Below are positions 10,314 through 24,268 of a stretch of DNA of 64,000 nucleotides, piece by piece. Under the pieces are notes generated by a model that did no database searches, was not told the origin of the DNA, and saw only the letters and a list, made by a program, of their open reading frames with translations. A program made the translations under genes and the position numbers. Position 1 is the first letter of the stretch. Each line of letters starts with the position of its first letter. This stretch comes from Deinococcus piscis (GTDB lineage: Bacteria; Deinococcota; Deinococci; Deinococcales; Deinococcaceae): positions 1-64,000 of the forward strand of contig NZ_BNAL01000007.1 of assembly GCF_014653275.1 (NCBI RefSeq). Direction: 5' to 3'.

Positions 10314-11324
10314 ATGACCGCAAAAATGTACTACGACGCCGACGTTTCCATGCAGCCCCTCGAAGGCAAAACGGTGGCCGTCATCGGCTACGGCAGCCAG
10401 GCCCATGCCCACGCCCAGAACATGCACAGCAGTGGTGTGAACGTGGTGATTGGCCTGCGCGAAGGTTCCGGTAGCCGCGCCAAAGCCGAGCAGGCGGGCC
10501 TCAGCGTCATGTCTATTGCGGAGGCCACCAAAGCCGCCGACGTGATTGCCCTGCTGATTCCCGATGAGGAGCAGGCCAAAGTGTACGAGGAGCAGATTGC
10601 CCCGCACCTGAGCGCGGGCAAGACCCTGCTATTCGGTCACGGCTTCAATGTCCACTTTAGCCGCATCACCCCGCCTGCCGATGTGGATGTGATTCTGGTG
10701 GCCCCCAAGGGCCCCGGCCACATGCTGCGCCGGGTGTACAAGGAAGGCGCGGGCATGCCCGGCATCTTCGCGGTGGGTCAGGACGCTTCGGGCCACGCCC
10801 AGGCCACGGCGCTGGCCTACGCCCGCGCCATCGGCTGCACCCGCGCCGGAGTGCTTGAAACCACGTTCAAGGAAGAGACCGAAACGGACCTGTTCGGTGA
10901 GCAGGCCGTGCTGTGTGGCGGCGTGACCGGCCTGATTCAAAGCGGCTTTGAAACATTGGTGGAAGCCGGGTATCAGCCTGAAATCGCCTATTTCGAGACG
11001 CTGCACGAGGTCAAGCTGATTGTGGACCTGATCTACGAAAAAGGCTTTGAAGGCATGCGCCACTCCATTTCCAACACGGCTGAATTCGGTGATTACGTGA
11101 CTGGCCCCCGCATCGTGAATGCCCGCACCAAAGAGGAAATGAAGCAAGTTCTGGCCGACATTCAGAGCGGAGCGTTCGCGGACCGCTTTACCGCCGACTA
11201 TCAGGGCGGCTTTAGCCACATGAACGAGCAGCGCGGCAAAATGCGCGAGCACCAGCTGGAGACGGTGGGCAAAGAGCTGCGCCGCAAGATGCCGTTTATC
11301 AATCAAGAAGAGCTGGAAGTCTGA
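10314..11324 (+). CDS. ilvC: ketol-acid reductoisomerase
   Basis: IlvC isomerises and reduces acetolactate or acetohydroxybutyrate with NADPH. At 336 residues it is the short class I form. The dinucleotide-binding loop [12 protein letters not shown] is at residues 25-36, the magnesium and catalytic residues lie in the C-terminal knotted domain (D and E of TDLFGEQ near residue 190, and the SNTAEFGDY segment). The start is the ATG at 10314 behind AAGGAG; the frame extends upstream into the end of ilvN but that part is not conserved. It is third in the attenuated ilvBNC operon and is followed by a terminator. Confidence 0.96.
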   Translation: MTAKMYYDADVSMQPLEGKTVAVIGYGSQAHAHAQNMHSSGVNVVIGLREGSGSRAKAEQAGLSVMSIAEATKAADVIALLIPDEEQAKVYEEQIAPHLSAGKTLLFGHGFNVHFSRITPPADVDVILVAPKGPGHMLRRVYKEGAGMPGIFAVGQDASGHAQATALAYARAIGCTRAGVLETTFKEETETDLFGEQAVLCGGVTGLIQSGFETLVEAGYQPEIAYFETLHEVKLIVDLIYEKGFEGMRHSISNTAEFGDYVTGPRIVNARTKEEMKQVLADIQSGAFADRFTADYQGGFSHMNEQRGKMREHQLETVGKELRRKMPFINQEELEV

Positions 11325-11337
11325 GCGATTCTTCCGG

Positions 11338-11376
11338 GCGGAAGGCGCCGCGCAGCTGGCGCAGCCTTCCGCTTTT
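11338..11376 (+). terminator. terminator after ilvC
   Basis: GCGGAAGGC (11338-11346) pairs with GCCTTCCGC (11364-11372) and is followed by TTTT. An inner CGCAGCTGGCG palindrome sits in the loop. It separates ilvBNC from ilvA. Confidence 0.75.
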
Positions 11377-11423
11377 CTGTGTCTTTTACTTTGCCCACCA
11401 TCCCTAGCTCTCTAAGGACGCCT

Positions 11424-12965
11424 ATGACTGTTCTACCTTCAACTCCCACCCCTTTTGGCATGGACCTGGTCCGTGACGTGCTCAACAGCCGTGTGTACGA
11501 CGTGGCCGTGCGGACGCCGCTGCAACATGCCCCCCGTCTCTCCGAGCGCCTGGGCCATCAGGTGTACTTCAAGCGCGAAGACCAGCAGCCGGTCTTTTCG
11601 TTCAAGCTGCGCGGTGCTTACAACCGCATGTCGCAGCTTTCCGAGGCCGAGCGGGCTGCAGGCGTCATTTGCGCTTCGGCAGGCAACCACGCGCAGGGCG
11701 TGGCCTACTCCGCGCAGCAGCTCGGTGTGCGGGCGGTCATTGTGATGCCGGTGACCACCCCCGACATCAAGGTGCGGGCCTGCCGTGACCGGGGAGCCGA
11801 AGTGATTCTCTATGGCGACTCGTTTAGTGACGCCGCTGCCCACGCCTTTGAGGTGCAGGTGCAGCGCGGACTGACCTTCATTCACCCCTTTGATGATCCT
11901 GCGGTGATTGCGGGTCAGGGCACGGTGGGGTTGGAACTGCTCTCACAGGTGCAGGACGGGGCTTACACGGTCTTTGTCCCGGTGGGCGGCGGCGGCCTGA
12001 TTGCAGGCGTGGCCGCCTTTCTCAAGACGCTCAACCCGGCGGTGCGCATCGTAGGTGTGGAGCCTGAAGACAGCGCCGCGATGGGCCTAAGCGTCTGCGC
12101 TGGCGAGCGGGTCTGGCTGGAACAGGTGGGCCTCTTCGTGGACGGTGTGGCCGTCAAGCAGGTGGGCGAACATACCTTTGCCCTGTGCCGTGAATATGTG
12201 GACGAGTGGCTGACCGTAACCACCGATGAGGTGTGCGCGGCCATCAAAGACGTGTTCGACGACACCCGCTCCATCATGGAACCGGCGGGCGCGCTGGCGG
12301 TGGCTGGCCTCAAGCGTTACGCCCGGCAGCTGGAGGGCAAAGGCCAGACGCTGGTGGCGCTCACCTGCGGAGCCAACATGAACTTTGACCGTCTGCGCCA
12401 TGTGGCCGAGCGGGCCGAGGTCGGCGAACAAAAAGAAGCTGTGCTGGCCGTGACCATTCCTGAGCAGCCCGGCGCGTTTGTACGGTTTTGCGAGGTGCTG
12501 GGGCCGCTGGCCGTGACCGAGTTCAATTACCGCTACGCGCCGCGCCAGCATGCCCGCATCTTTGTGGGGGTGCAGCTGCGGCAGCCCACAGACCGCGCCG
12601 CCATTGTGCAGCAGCTAGAGGAGGCAGGGTATCCGGTCCTGGACCTCACCGACGATGAGGTCGCCAAAGTGCATGTGCGTCATATGGTGGGTGGCCGCGC
12701 CCCCGAAGCCCTTCACGAGCGGCTTTATTCCTTCAACTTTCCCGAGCGGCCCGGTGCCCTGCTGGACTTTCTGCTGCGGCTGGGACAGGAGTGGAACATC
12801 AGCCTGTTTCACTACCGCAACCACGGCTCGGACTACGGGCGTGTGCTGGCCGGGATTCAGGTGCCGCCCCAGGACCTGCCGCGCTTCCATGAGTCGCTGG
12901 TGCAAGTGGGCTACGATTTCACCGAGCAGACCGCCAACCCGGCCTACCAGACCTTTTTGCAGTAG
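11424..12965 (+). CDS. ilvA: threonine ammonia-lyase, biosynthetic
   Basis: IlvA deaminates threonine to 2-ketobutyrate, the entry to isoleucine. The 513-residue length is that of the allosteric biosynthetic enzyme. The PLP lysine is Lys61 in SFKLRGAYN, and the phosphate-binding GGGGL loop is near residue 193. The C-terminal part (about 330-513) holds two ACT-like regulatory domains, each with a PERPGAL or PEQPGAF signature, which bind isoleucine and valine. The ATG at 11424 follows AAGGA; the longer frame lacks conservation. It is placed after the ilvC terminator, so it may rely on partial read-through or its own promoter. Together with ilvB, ilvN, ilvC and ilvD only the aminotransferase is missing for the pathway. 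Confidence 0.95.
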   Translation: MTVLPSTPTPFGMDLVRDVLNSRVYDVAVRTPLQHAPRLSERLGHQVYFKREDQQPVFSFKLRGAYNRMSQLSEAERAAGVICASAGNHAQGVAYSAQQLGVRAVIVMPVTTPDIKVRACRDRGAEVILYGDSFSDAAAHAFEVQVQRGLTFIHPFDDPAVIAGQGTVGLELLSQVQDGAYTVFVPVGGGGLIAGVAAFLKTLNPAVRIVGVEPEDSAAMGLSVCAGERVWLEQVGLFVDGVAVKQVGEHTFALCREYVDEWLTVTTDEVCAAIKDVFDDTRSIMEPAGALAVAGLKRYARQLEGKGQTLVALTCGANMNFDRLRHVAERAEVGEQKEAVLAVTIPEQPGAFVRFCEVLGPLAVTEFNYRYAPRQHARIFVGVQLRQPTDRAAIVQQLEEAGYPVLDLTDDEVAKVHVRHMVGGRAPEALHERLYSFNFPERPGALLDFLLRLGQEWNISLFHYRNHGSDYGRVLAGIQVPPQDLPRFHESLVQVGYDFTEQTANPAYQTFLQ

Positions 12966-12981
12966 TGTTTTGGTCCCGCCT

Positions 12982-13815
<834 letters not shown>

Positions 13816-13873
13816 CAGGGGCCTCCGGGGAGAAATTCTGCCGGCGGCGCGGGGCAAGCTGGCAATCTTGGTC

Positions 13874-13879
13874 ACTATA
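13874..13879 (-). promoter_or_regulatory. probable cdsA -10 box
   Basis: TATAGT on the minus strand, about 60 nt before the cdsA start. No good -35 match was found. Confidence 0.4.
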
Positions 13880-13971
13880 GCGGGTCGGTCCCAGGAGGTG
13901 GTCACCGGGCTGCACCGAGCACGCAAGGCGCACCGCCTTAAACGGAGCGCCAATTGAAAGGGACCACCAGT

Positions 13972-14012
13972 CAAAAGGAGCGCCCCAGCGTGACCGGGAA
14001 GCGCTCCTTTTG
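13972..14012. terminator. terminator after frr
   Basis: A 12-bp perfect inverted repeat, CAAAAGGAGCGC (13972-13983) with GCGCTCCTTTTG (14001-14012). In the frr direction the 3' arm ends CTCCTTTTG. Confidence 0.75.
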
Positions 14013-14054
14013 GTTGGCAGCAGGTTGGCTTGCGGCAAGGCCGTAGCGTCAGAC

Positions 14055-14606
14055 TCAGCCCAGAATCTCAGCTTCCTTGCGGTCAAAGACCTCATCCACC
14101 TTTTTTACGTACTCGTCGGTGATTTTCTGCACTTCGGCTTCGGCGCGCTTGACCTCATCCTCGCCCATGTCGTCGAGCTTTTTGACCTCATCCAGCGCGG
14201 ATTTGCGCACGTTGCGGATGCTGATGCGGGCTTCTTCGGCGTAGCCCTTGGCGTTCTTGACCATTTCCTTGCGGCGCTCTTCGGTCAGGGCAGGAATCGA
14301 AATGAAGATCATGTCCCCCTTGTTGTTGGGGTTCAGGCCCAGGTCCGAGTCGCGGATGGCTTTCTCGATGGGGTTCAGCGCGCCCCGGTCCCAGGGGGTC
14401 ACAGTCAGGGTGCGGGCGTCGGGCGCGTTGATGCTGGCCACCTGGTCAATCGGCATGGTGGAGCCGAAATATTCCACCATGACTTTTTTCAGGATGCCGG
14501 GGTTGGCGCGGCCAGTCCGCAGCACGCTCAGGTTGCTTTCCAGCGCTTCAATGCTCTTGCCCATGCGTTCGCGGGCGTCCTTATAAATGCTGTTGATGTC
14601 GCTCAT
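14055..14606 (-). CDS. frr: ribosome recycling factor
   Basis: RRF releases ribosomes from mRNA after termination together with EF-G. The 183-residue protein has the expected length. It shows the N-terminal helix with [11 protein letters not shown], the [17 protein letters not shown] beta domain, and the long C-terminal helices with [27 protein letters not shown], of which I cite only the parts. It follows pyrH at a distance of 55 nt with an AGGAGGAG ribosome binding site, and is the last gene before a strong terminator. Confidence 0.97.
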   Translation of the reverse strand: MSDINSIYKDARERMGKSIEALESNLSVLRTGRANPGILKKVMVEYFGSTMPIDQVASINAPDARTLTVTPWDRGALNPIEKAIRDSDLGLNPNNKGDMIFISIPALTEERRKEMVKNAKGYAEEARISIRNVRKSALDEVKKLDDMGEDEVKRAEAEVQKITDEYVKKVDEVFDRKEAEILG

Positions 14607-14661
14607 AAGTGCTCCTCCTCGGATCGAAGTAGGCTTCAGTGTAGCGCGGTGACTCCCAGTC

Positions 14662-15486
<825 letters not shown>

Positions 15487-15497
15487 CTATGGCCGTC

Positions 15498-15530
15498 AAA
15501 AAAAAGGCCCGGCAGCGCAGGCTGACCGGG
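15498..15530 (-). terminator. terminator after tsf
   Basis: On the minus strand CCCGG...CCGGG encloses a 13-nt loop and is followed by CC and eight T residues. Confidence 0.75.
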
Positions 15531-15595
15531 TGGGGCGTCGGATGCTCGCCTGCCGTACAGGTCAGGGGTGGCGGGATGCCAGCCCCCTTCCAGGC

Positions 15596-16396
15596 TTACT
15601 TGCTGCCGACCTCGAAGCGGACGAACTTGGAAACGCTGGCTTCACCCAGGTACTTCGCCACGGTCAGCGAGTTGTCCTTGACGAACTTCTGCTCAGGCAG
15701 CACGCGCTCTTCGTAGAACTTGCCGATCTGGCCGCCCACGATTTTCTCGACCATGTTCTCAGGCTTGCCTTCGGCAATGGCCTTGTTGGTCAGCACTTCA
15801 CGCTCTTTTTCGATGTCTTCGGCGTTGACTTCTTCGCGGGTCAGGTACTCGGGCTTCTCAGCGGCGATGTGCAGCGCCACGTCCTTGGCCTGCTCGGGAG
15901 TGCCGCCCTGAACATCGGCCAGCACGCCGATTTTGCCGTTGGAGTGGACATAACCGGCCAGGTTGTCGCCTTCCATGTAGGCCACACGGTTCAGCACAAT
16001 GTTCTCGCCGATCTTGCCGGACAGGGCCGCCACAGCGTCGCCCACCTTCTCGCCGCTGTCCATCTGGAACTCGCGGAAGGTGTCCAGGTCGCTGGTGCCA
16101 GCCTTGAGGGCCGCCTGAGCCAGTCCCTCCACAGTGGCTTGGAAGTCAGCGTTGCGGGCCACGAAGTCGGTTTCGCTGTTCACTTCGACCATGGCGGCCT
16201 TGCCACCGTCTACCACAAAGCGGACCAGGCCCTCTTTGGCTTCACGGTCAGCTTTCTTGGCTGCTTTCACGATGCCGCGTTCACGCAGCAGCGCGACGGC
16301 TTTTTCTTCGTTGCCTTCGGCGTCGCTCAGCGCCTTTTTGACATCCATCATGCCAGCGCCGGTCATTTCACGCAGTTTCTTGATTGATTCCATCAT
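15596..16396 (-). CDS. tsf: translation elongation factor Ts
   Basis: EF-Ts is the nucleotide exchange factor of EF-Tu. The 266-residue protein begins with the UBA-like module (KKLREMTGAGMMDVKKAL) and contains the invariant NSETDFVARN motif near residues 73-82 that contacts the EF-Tu G domain. The second exchange subdomain follows. Two ATG codons are adjacent at 16396 and 16393; AGGAGG lies 8 nt before the first. It is downstream of rpsB, with a terminator-like hairpin between them that could lower its expression relative to S2. Confidence 0.97.
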   Translation of the reverse strand: MMESIKKLREMTGAGMMDVKKALSDAEGNEEKAVALLRERGIVKAAKKADREAKEGLVRFVVDGGKAAMVEVNSETDFVARNADFQATVEGLAQAALKAGTSDLDTFREFQMDSGEKVGDAVAALSGKIGENIVLNRVAYMEGDNLAGYVHSNGKIGVLADVQGGTPEQAKDVALHIAAEKPEYLTREEVNAEDIEKEREVLTNKAIAEGKPENMVEKIVGGQIGKFYEERVLPEQKFVKDNSLTVAKYLGEASVSKFVRFEVGSK

Positions 16397-16539
16397 AGTC
16401 GTGACCTCCTGAGGTCTGAAGTAAAGGCCAAAAGGACCTGCACAAGTTTAGCCGCTGCGGCTGCTGTGGGCCTTAGGCCAAAGGTTTGCCTTGCTCTTAG
16501 AGGCGCTGCTCTGAGGGGCACTCAAAGGCAGCGGCTCCC

Positions 16540-16576
16540 AAAAAAGGGGAGAGGCGCGTCCAGCGGCCACTCCCCT
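16540..16576 (-). terminator. rpsB-tsf intergenic terminator or attenuator
   Basis: On the minus strand GGGGAGTGGC pairs with GCCTCTCCCC (one mismatch) around a 10-nt loop, followed by TTTTTT. It may be partial, since tsf has no obvious separate promoter. Confidence 0.7.
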
Positions 16577-16590
16577 CCCAAGCGGGCTGT

Positions 16591-17403
16591 TTAGGAACGG
16601 CCCTGGGTGCTGGTGACCTGAGCGTTCTCCACGCTCTCACCGGCTTCAGCGGCTTCAATGTCGGCGTTGCTGTCTTCCACGCGCTCGCCTTCTTCGCCTT
16701 CGCCCTGCTCCACGTCTTCATCAGCGCCACGGGCTTCCACCAGCAGGTCGCCCACGCGGTGGGTGATCAGCTGAATCGAGCGGATGGCGTCGTCGTTGCC
16801 AGGCACGATGTAGTCAATGACATCGGGGTCGGAGTCGGTGTCGGCCAGGGCAATCACAGGGATGCCCAGCTTGTTGGCTTCCTTGACTGCGATGACTTCT
16901 TTGGTGGGGTCAATCACGAAGATGGCGTCGGGCAGACGGTTCATCTTGCGGATGCCGCCCACAAAGCGTTGGAGGCGGTCGCGCTCAGCGCCCAGCTGCA
17001 CGCGCTCAGCCTTGGGACGGTCATTGATACGGCCCGACTCGAACAGCTCGTCCAGCTCATCCAGGCGCTCCACACGGGTGCGGATGGTGCGGTAGTTGGT
17101 GAGCATGCCGCCCAGCCAGCGGCTGGTCACGAAGGGCATGCCGGTGCGGCGAGCTTCCAGTTCCACGATTTCCTGGGCCTGCTTCTTGGTGCCCACGAAC
17201 AGGATGGTGCCGCCCTTTTCAGCCAGGTCCTTGATGTAGTCAAAGGAGCGGTCCACCTGCTTGAGGGTCTTTTGCAGGTCAATGATAAAGATGCCGTTGC
17301 GCTCACCAAAGATGAACCGGCCAAATTTGGGGTTCCAGCGCTTGGTTTCGTGGCCGAAGTGCACGCCGGCTTCCAGCAGTTGCTTCATGCTGATGTAGGA
17401 CAT
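16591..17403 (-). CDS. rpsB: 30S ribosomal protein S2
   Basis: S2 binds the 30S head-body junction. The 270-residue protein shows the usual GVHFGHETKRWNPKF start region, VGTKKQAQEIV, the RWLGGMLTNYRTI segment and the PDAIFVIDP...EANKLGIPVIALADTDSDP stretch (quoted in part). The C-terminal 45 residues form an acidic Glu/Asp/Ala-rich extension beyond the E. coli length. The ATG at 17403 follows AAGGAG. It heads the rpsB-tsf-pyrH-frr group and diverges from rsmD across 283 bp. Confidence 0.97.
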   Translation of the reverse strand: MSYISMKQLLEAGVHFGHETKRWNPKFGRFIFGERNGIFIIDLQKTLKQVDRSFDYIKDLAEKGGTILFVGTKKQAQEIVELEARRTGMPFVTSRWLGGMLTNYRTIRTRVERLDELDELFESGRINDRPKAERVQLGAERDRLQRFVGGIRKMNRLPDAIFVIDPTKEVIAVKEANKLGIPVIALADTDSDPDVIDYIVPGNDDAIRSIQLITHRVGDLLVEARGADEDVEQGEGEEGERVEDSNADIEAAEAGESVENAQVTSTQGRS

Positions 17404-17686
17404 GGAGTCTCCTTAAGCGTTCATGGGAAAAATTTTGCCGTTGCCCGTGCCAGCTCCCACTGCGGGGCCCGCCTGGGGACGCAGTGATTTAGGGGCCAGT
17501 TCTTCAGCTGACGCTTGAGCAGCGTGAAGCAGGGGTCACGGGAGGCACCCAGCCGAGAAGTATAGCAGCCCGGGGGAGCAGAAGACGGAACGCTGGAAGC
17601 TTTCGCTCTGTGTGTCCTTCCAGCTGCTCCCTTGCTAGGGCCAGCGCCGCGCCCAGCCCCATTGTCCCTCTGCTACGCTGCTGCGC
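17404..17686. other. divergent rpsB/rsmD intergenic region
   Basis: 283 bp without a gene. The rsmD side has TACGCT (17674-17679) exactly 7 nt before its ATG. The rpsB promoter must lie here but no consensus-quality match stood out. No RNA gene or repeat was seen. Confidence 0.5.
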
Positions 17687-18750
<1,064 letters not shown>

Positions 18751-18918
18751 CCAGCGGGTCTAGGCGGCTAGGTTGTGGCTGCATTGGTAAATGGTGCCCA
18801 GCTGCTGCGGTTCACTGTGACAGCAGAGCGCACCAAAAGAGGCAGGAAGTGAAAGGTGAATCAGGCCTGTTGAGGACACTGGATCCTTCAGGCCGATCTT
18901 TCCATTATACTTCTCTTC

Positions 18919-19383
18919 ATGTCGATGTCAGACGCCACCACCAAGCCCTTTTTTCTGCTGCTGGTGGAAGACGAGCAAGCCGACGCTGAGCTGTTTCAAG
19001 AACTGCTCGGTGAGGTGGCGGCGCATACCAAAGTGATTCATATGGCCAATGGGCAAGAGGCGCTGGATTACCTCCAGCAGCTGGGCGAAGAACTGCCTGG
19101 TGAGCAGCCTCGCCTGCGCCCCAACCTGATTGTGCTGGACCTGAATATGCCTGTCATGAACGGCCACGCCTTTCTTGAGCATGCCAAAAAGGATGAGCGC
19201 CTGAGTGATATTCCGGTGCTGGTGCTGAGTACGTCCGACCACGCTGATGATGTGCAGCGTGCTTATCAGGCCCATGCCAGCGGCTACCTCGTCAAGCCGA
19301 CTTCGTTTCAGGAGTACACCGAAATGCTGCGCCTGATGACCTCCTACTGGGGACAGGTCATGCGCTTGCCCCGCAGCAGCTGA
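18919..19383 (+). CDS. single-domain response regulator
   Basis: A 154-residue receiver-only protein. The acidic pair is in LLVEDEQ (residues 14-20), the phosphorylated aspartate is Asp74 (VLDLNMPVMNG), the conserved Thr/Ser is in LSTSDHADD, and the lysine is in YLVKPTSF. There is no output domain. It resembles the Rcp1-type regulators that pair with phytochrome or other sensor kinases; no kinase is adjacent, so the partner is unknown. TATACT at 18906-18911 is exactly 7 nt before the first ATG, making that the preferred start over the ATG at 18925. Confidence 0.9.
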   Translation: MSMSDATTKPFFLLLVEDEQADAELFQELLGEVAAHTKVIHMANGQEALDYLQQLGEELPGEQPRLRPNLIVLDLNMPVMNGHAFLEHAKKDERLSDIPVLVLSTSDHADDVQRAYQAHASGYLVKPTSFQEYTEMLRLMTSYWGQVMRLPRSS

Positions 19384-19473
19384 CGCGCACCTGTGCGCTG
19401 AGCTGTGACGTAGGGGTTGCTTTGGGGCCGCTGTTGCCAGAAAGGCCCGGCCCTGGCCCGTATTCTGTAGCGT

Positions 19474-21327
<1,854 letters not shown>

Positions 21328-21343
21328 GGCCAGGGCACAGCAC

Positions 21344-21415
21344 TCACAGCTGTTTGATCATTTGCTGAATGGCTCCCAGGTGATAAGCCACGTGAGGACA
21401 GACAATATGCCCTGG
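21344..21415 (-). pseudogene. remnant of a DinB-family gene (C-terminal tail)
   Basis: On the minus strand a short open stretch ends in CPHVAYHLGAIQQMIKQL and a stop. The HxAYHLGAI pattern is the C-terminal helix typical of DinB/YfiT-like metal-binding proteins, a family expanded in Deinococcus. An in-frame stop about 25 codons from the end and no recognisable upstream domain indicate a decayed copy. Confidence 0.4.
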
Positions 21416-21584
21416 CGTTCAGATGAGTCCATAGCCCCAAAACATAGGCAGGCTGCAAGGAGAGAGGAGAGGTAAAGCGTCACGACAAGACAGAAAGAAG
21501 CACCACAGGGCACAGGGCCTTTATGGTGCGGAGCCTTTGGTGGTGCTGGGGGTTGTGAATACGCTGAGAGAAAAGAAGTTGAGC

Positions 21585-21821
21585 TTAGAAGAAGCCGCCC
21601 CGCTTGCCACTCTTGCTCTGGCGGCCAAAGCGGCGGTTGGCCTGGTCCAAGATGGAGTCGAACATCTGTTCGCGTTTGCTGGGGCGGTACAGGCGTCCGC
21701 GCTTGGCTTTCTGGCTGTTGCGGTACTGACTCAGCAGTTCCAGGGCAATAGGAGCGATCACCATCAGGGCGCGGAGTTTGCTGGAGCGGCTGGTACGGGA
21801 AACATTCTTGAATCGGGCCAT
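21585..21821 (-). CDS. small basic hypothetical protein
   Basis: A 78-residue, strongly basic protein (many Arg and Lys, C-terminal FGRQSKSGKRGGFF). A hydrophobic stretch of about 10 residues (ALMVIAPIALELL) near position 18 is followed by YRNSQKAKRGRLYRPSKREQ. The ATG at 21821 sets the start; the frame is longer upstream but that part overlaps rpsF. I do not recognise the family. Composition suggests nucleic acid or ribosome association, which is only a guess. It diverges from rpsF. Confidence 0.6.
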   Translation of the reverse strand: MARFKNVSRTSRSSKLRALMVIAPIALELLSQYRNSQKAKRGRLYRPSKREQMFDSILDQANRRFGRQSKSGKRGGFF

Positions 21822-21878
21822 GCTTCTAGTGATAGCGGGTCGCGCCAGGGTTTGGCTGAGGCGGCACTTAGATTCTGC

Positions 21879-21884
21879 TATAAT
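21879..21884 (+). promoter_or_regulatory. rpsF -10 box
   Basis: A perfect TATAAT about 80 nt upstream of rpsF; no clear -35 at the right distance. Confidence 0.6.
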
Positions 21885-21963
21885 CCCCACTTGCGCCGCG
21901 TGGGCGAGGCTGACATCTGTTCTGACCTGCCCGACCGCCGGCTGAAAGTGAGGTGAATGAACA

Positions 21964-22275
21964 ATGGCACAGTACGACCTGAACCTAATCCTGAACCCCA
22001 ACATCAGCGCTGAGCAGGTGGAAACCGAAAAGGAATTCATCCAGCGCGCCGTGACCAACGCGGGTGGCGAGATCACCAACCTGGACGAACTCGGCAACCG
22101 CCGCCTGGCCTACGCGATCAACAAGACCCGCGAAGGCTACTACCTGATGTACACCATCACGATGGCCGGCAACCCTGAAAAGGACATCGCCAGCAACTTG
22201 CGTCTACGCGACAACGTGTACCGCGTGTTGGTGGTCAAGGACCGTCCCGAGTGGAAGACCAAGAAGAGCGCCTGA
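21964..22275 (+). CDS. rpsF: 30S ribosomal protein S6
   Basis: S6 pairs with S18 on the 30S platform. The 103-residue protein has the usual YDLNLILNPN start, the LGNRRLAYAINKTREGYY segment with basic residues contacting rRNA, and the YRVLVVKD strand. An AGGTGA ribosome binding site precedes the ATG. It opens the classic rpsF-ssb-rpsR-rplI order, although a separate DNA-damage promoter lies between it and ssb. Confidence 0.97.
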   Translation: MAQYDLNLILNPNISAEQVETEKEFIQRAVTNAGGEITNLDELGNRRLAYAINKTREGYYLMYTITMAGNPEKDIASNLRLRDNVYRVLVVKDRPEWKTKKSA

Positions 22276-22309
22276 GCCCCTTCAAGGTCCATTCAGCAGG
22301 TTGACATCG

Positions 22310-22326
22310 TTATGTCATTGACATAA
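22310..22326. promoter_or_regulatory. radiation/desiccation response motif (DdrO operator)
   Basis: TTATGTCATTGACATAA matches the 17-bp palindromic RDRM of Deinococcus very closely. DdrO represses such sites and is cleaved by the IrrE/PprI protease after irradiation or desiccation; ssb is a known member of that regulon. The motif overlaps the -35 box of the ssb promoter, as expected for repression. Confidence 0.88.
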
Positions 22327-22346
22327 TTGCTTGTCCACACTATGCT
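22318..22346 (+). promoter_or_regulatory. ssb promoter
   Basis: TTGACA (22318-22323), a 17-bp spacer, TATGCT (22341-22346). The -35 lies inside the RDRM palindrome. A leader of about 120 nt precedes the ssb ATG. Confidence 0.75.
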
Positions 22347-22475
22347 TCATTCACCCCCTCGCCGCAGCCCGGTTCCGGGCGCGCAGGCGAAAGACACAGG
22401 GGCAAATTCAGGGCCGCTAGCCTACAACAGACGAGTACTTGAAAGATCGCTAGCGACGTATAAGGAGAGATGATT

Positions 22476-23351
<876 letters not shown>

Positions 23352-23472
23352 CGGTAAGCCTGGGCCTTAAACCCAGGCACGAGCGAGAGCGAGTATCCGC
23401 TCTGGCGAAGGGCCGTCCCTGAGCCTCTTTACGCTCTGCTGCCGTTAGACCGGACACATTTAAAGGACCAAC

Positions 23473-23739
23473 ATGACCAAGCCTGACCGTAAACCGCGCG
23501 GCAAGGGCCCCAAGCGCCCCCGCAAGCCGAAGGTGGATCCGTTCTCCATCGGCGAACTGGAAATTACCGACTATAAAGACGTGAAGATGCTGCGCCGCTT
23601 CGTGAGCGACACTGGCAAAATCCTTCCCCGCCGCCGCACGGGCCTCTCGGCCAAGCACCAGCGCCGTATCTCGCAGACCATCAAGGTCGCGCGTCAGATG
23701 GCCCTGCTGCCTTACACCGAGAAGCTGGTCCGGAAGTAA
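23473..23739 (+). CDS. rpsR: 30S ribosomal protein S18
   Basis: S18 binds S6 on the 30S platform. The 88-residue protein has a basic N-terminal tail ([18 protein letters not shown]) and the conserved core with [24 protein letters not shown] and [10 protein letters not shown]. Cysteine zinc ligands found in some S18 proteins are absent. It follows ssb by about 120 bp and precedes rplI by 11 bp. Confidence 0.97.
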   Translation: MTKPDRKPRGKGPKRPRKPKVDPFSIGELEITDYKDVKMLRRFVSDTGKILPRRRTGLSAKHQRRISQTIKVARQMALLPYTEKLVRK

Positions 23740-23750
23740 GGAGCCCTGCT

Positions 23751-24191
23751 ATGCAAGTGATTCTTCTTGAACCCGGCAAGCTGGGACAGACCGGCGAGAT
23801 CGTGACCGTGAAGCCCGGCTATGCCCGCAACTTCCTGATTCCCCGTGGTATGGCTGTTCCGGCCAACACGGCCAACATGAAGTCGCTGGAAGCCCGTATC
23901 CGCAGCCGCCAGAAAGTCCTGGCCGAGGAGAAGGCCACTGCCGAAGACCTCGCCAGCCGCCTGGAAAACGTTGCCATTGAGCTGAGCGTACGCGCCGGCG
24001 AAGGCAAAGTGTACGGTGCTGTGACTTCCGGTGACGTGGCCGACGCCCTGGACCGTCTGGGCTTCGATGTGGACCGCCGCAAGATCGAAATGCCCAAGGC
24101 CGTCAAGGAAATTGGCGAGTACGACATCAGCTACAAGGCTCACCCTGAAGTGAGCATTCCCCTGAAGCTGGTCGTTCACGCTGAGAAGTAA
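23751..24191 (+). CDS. rplI: 50S ribosomal protein L9
   Basis: L9 is an elongated protein that reaches from the 50S body towards neighbouring ribosomes. The 146-residue sequence has the N-terminal rRNA-binding lobe (MQVILLEPGKLGQTGEIV, KPGYARNFLIPRG), the long connecting helix rich in Glu/Lys/Ala, and the C-terminal lobe containing GKVYGAVTSGDVADAL. It is the last gene of the rpsF-ssb-rpsR-rplI group and is followed by a strong terminator. Confidence 0.97.
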   Translation: MQVILLEPGKLGQTGEIVTVKPGYARNFLIPRGMAVPANTANMKSLEARIRSRQKVLAEEKATAEDLASRLENVAIELSVRAGEGKVYGAVTSGDVADALDRLGFDVDRRKIEMPKAVKEIGEYDISYKAHPEVSIPLKLVVHAEK

Positions 24192-24212
24192 GCTCTAGCA
24201 TTGAATAAGAAA

Positions 24213-24236
24213 ACCGCCCTTCGGGGCGGCTTTTTT
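24213..24236 (+). terminator. terminator after rplI
   Basis: CCGCCC, a TTCG tetraloop and GGGCGG, followed by CTTTTTT. Confidence 0.9.
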
Positions 24237-24268
24237 GTGACTTGCAACTTTGTGGTCTACAACCTGGC

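Noticed and set aside
13816..14054. Possible uppS remnant between frr and cdsA
   Set aside because: No frame resembles undecaprenyl diphosphate synthase; the gap holds only a terminator and the cdsA promoter.
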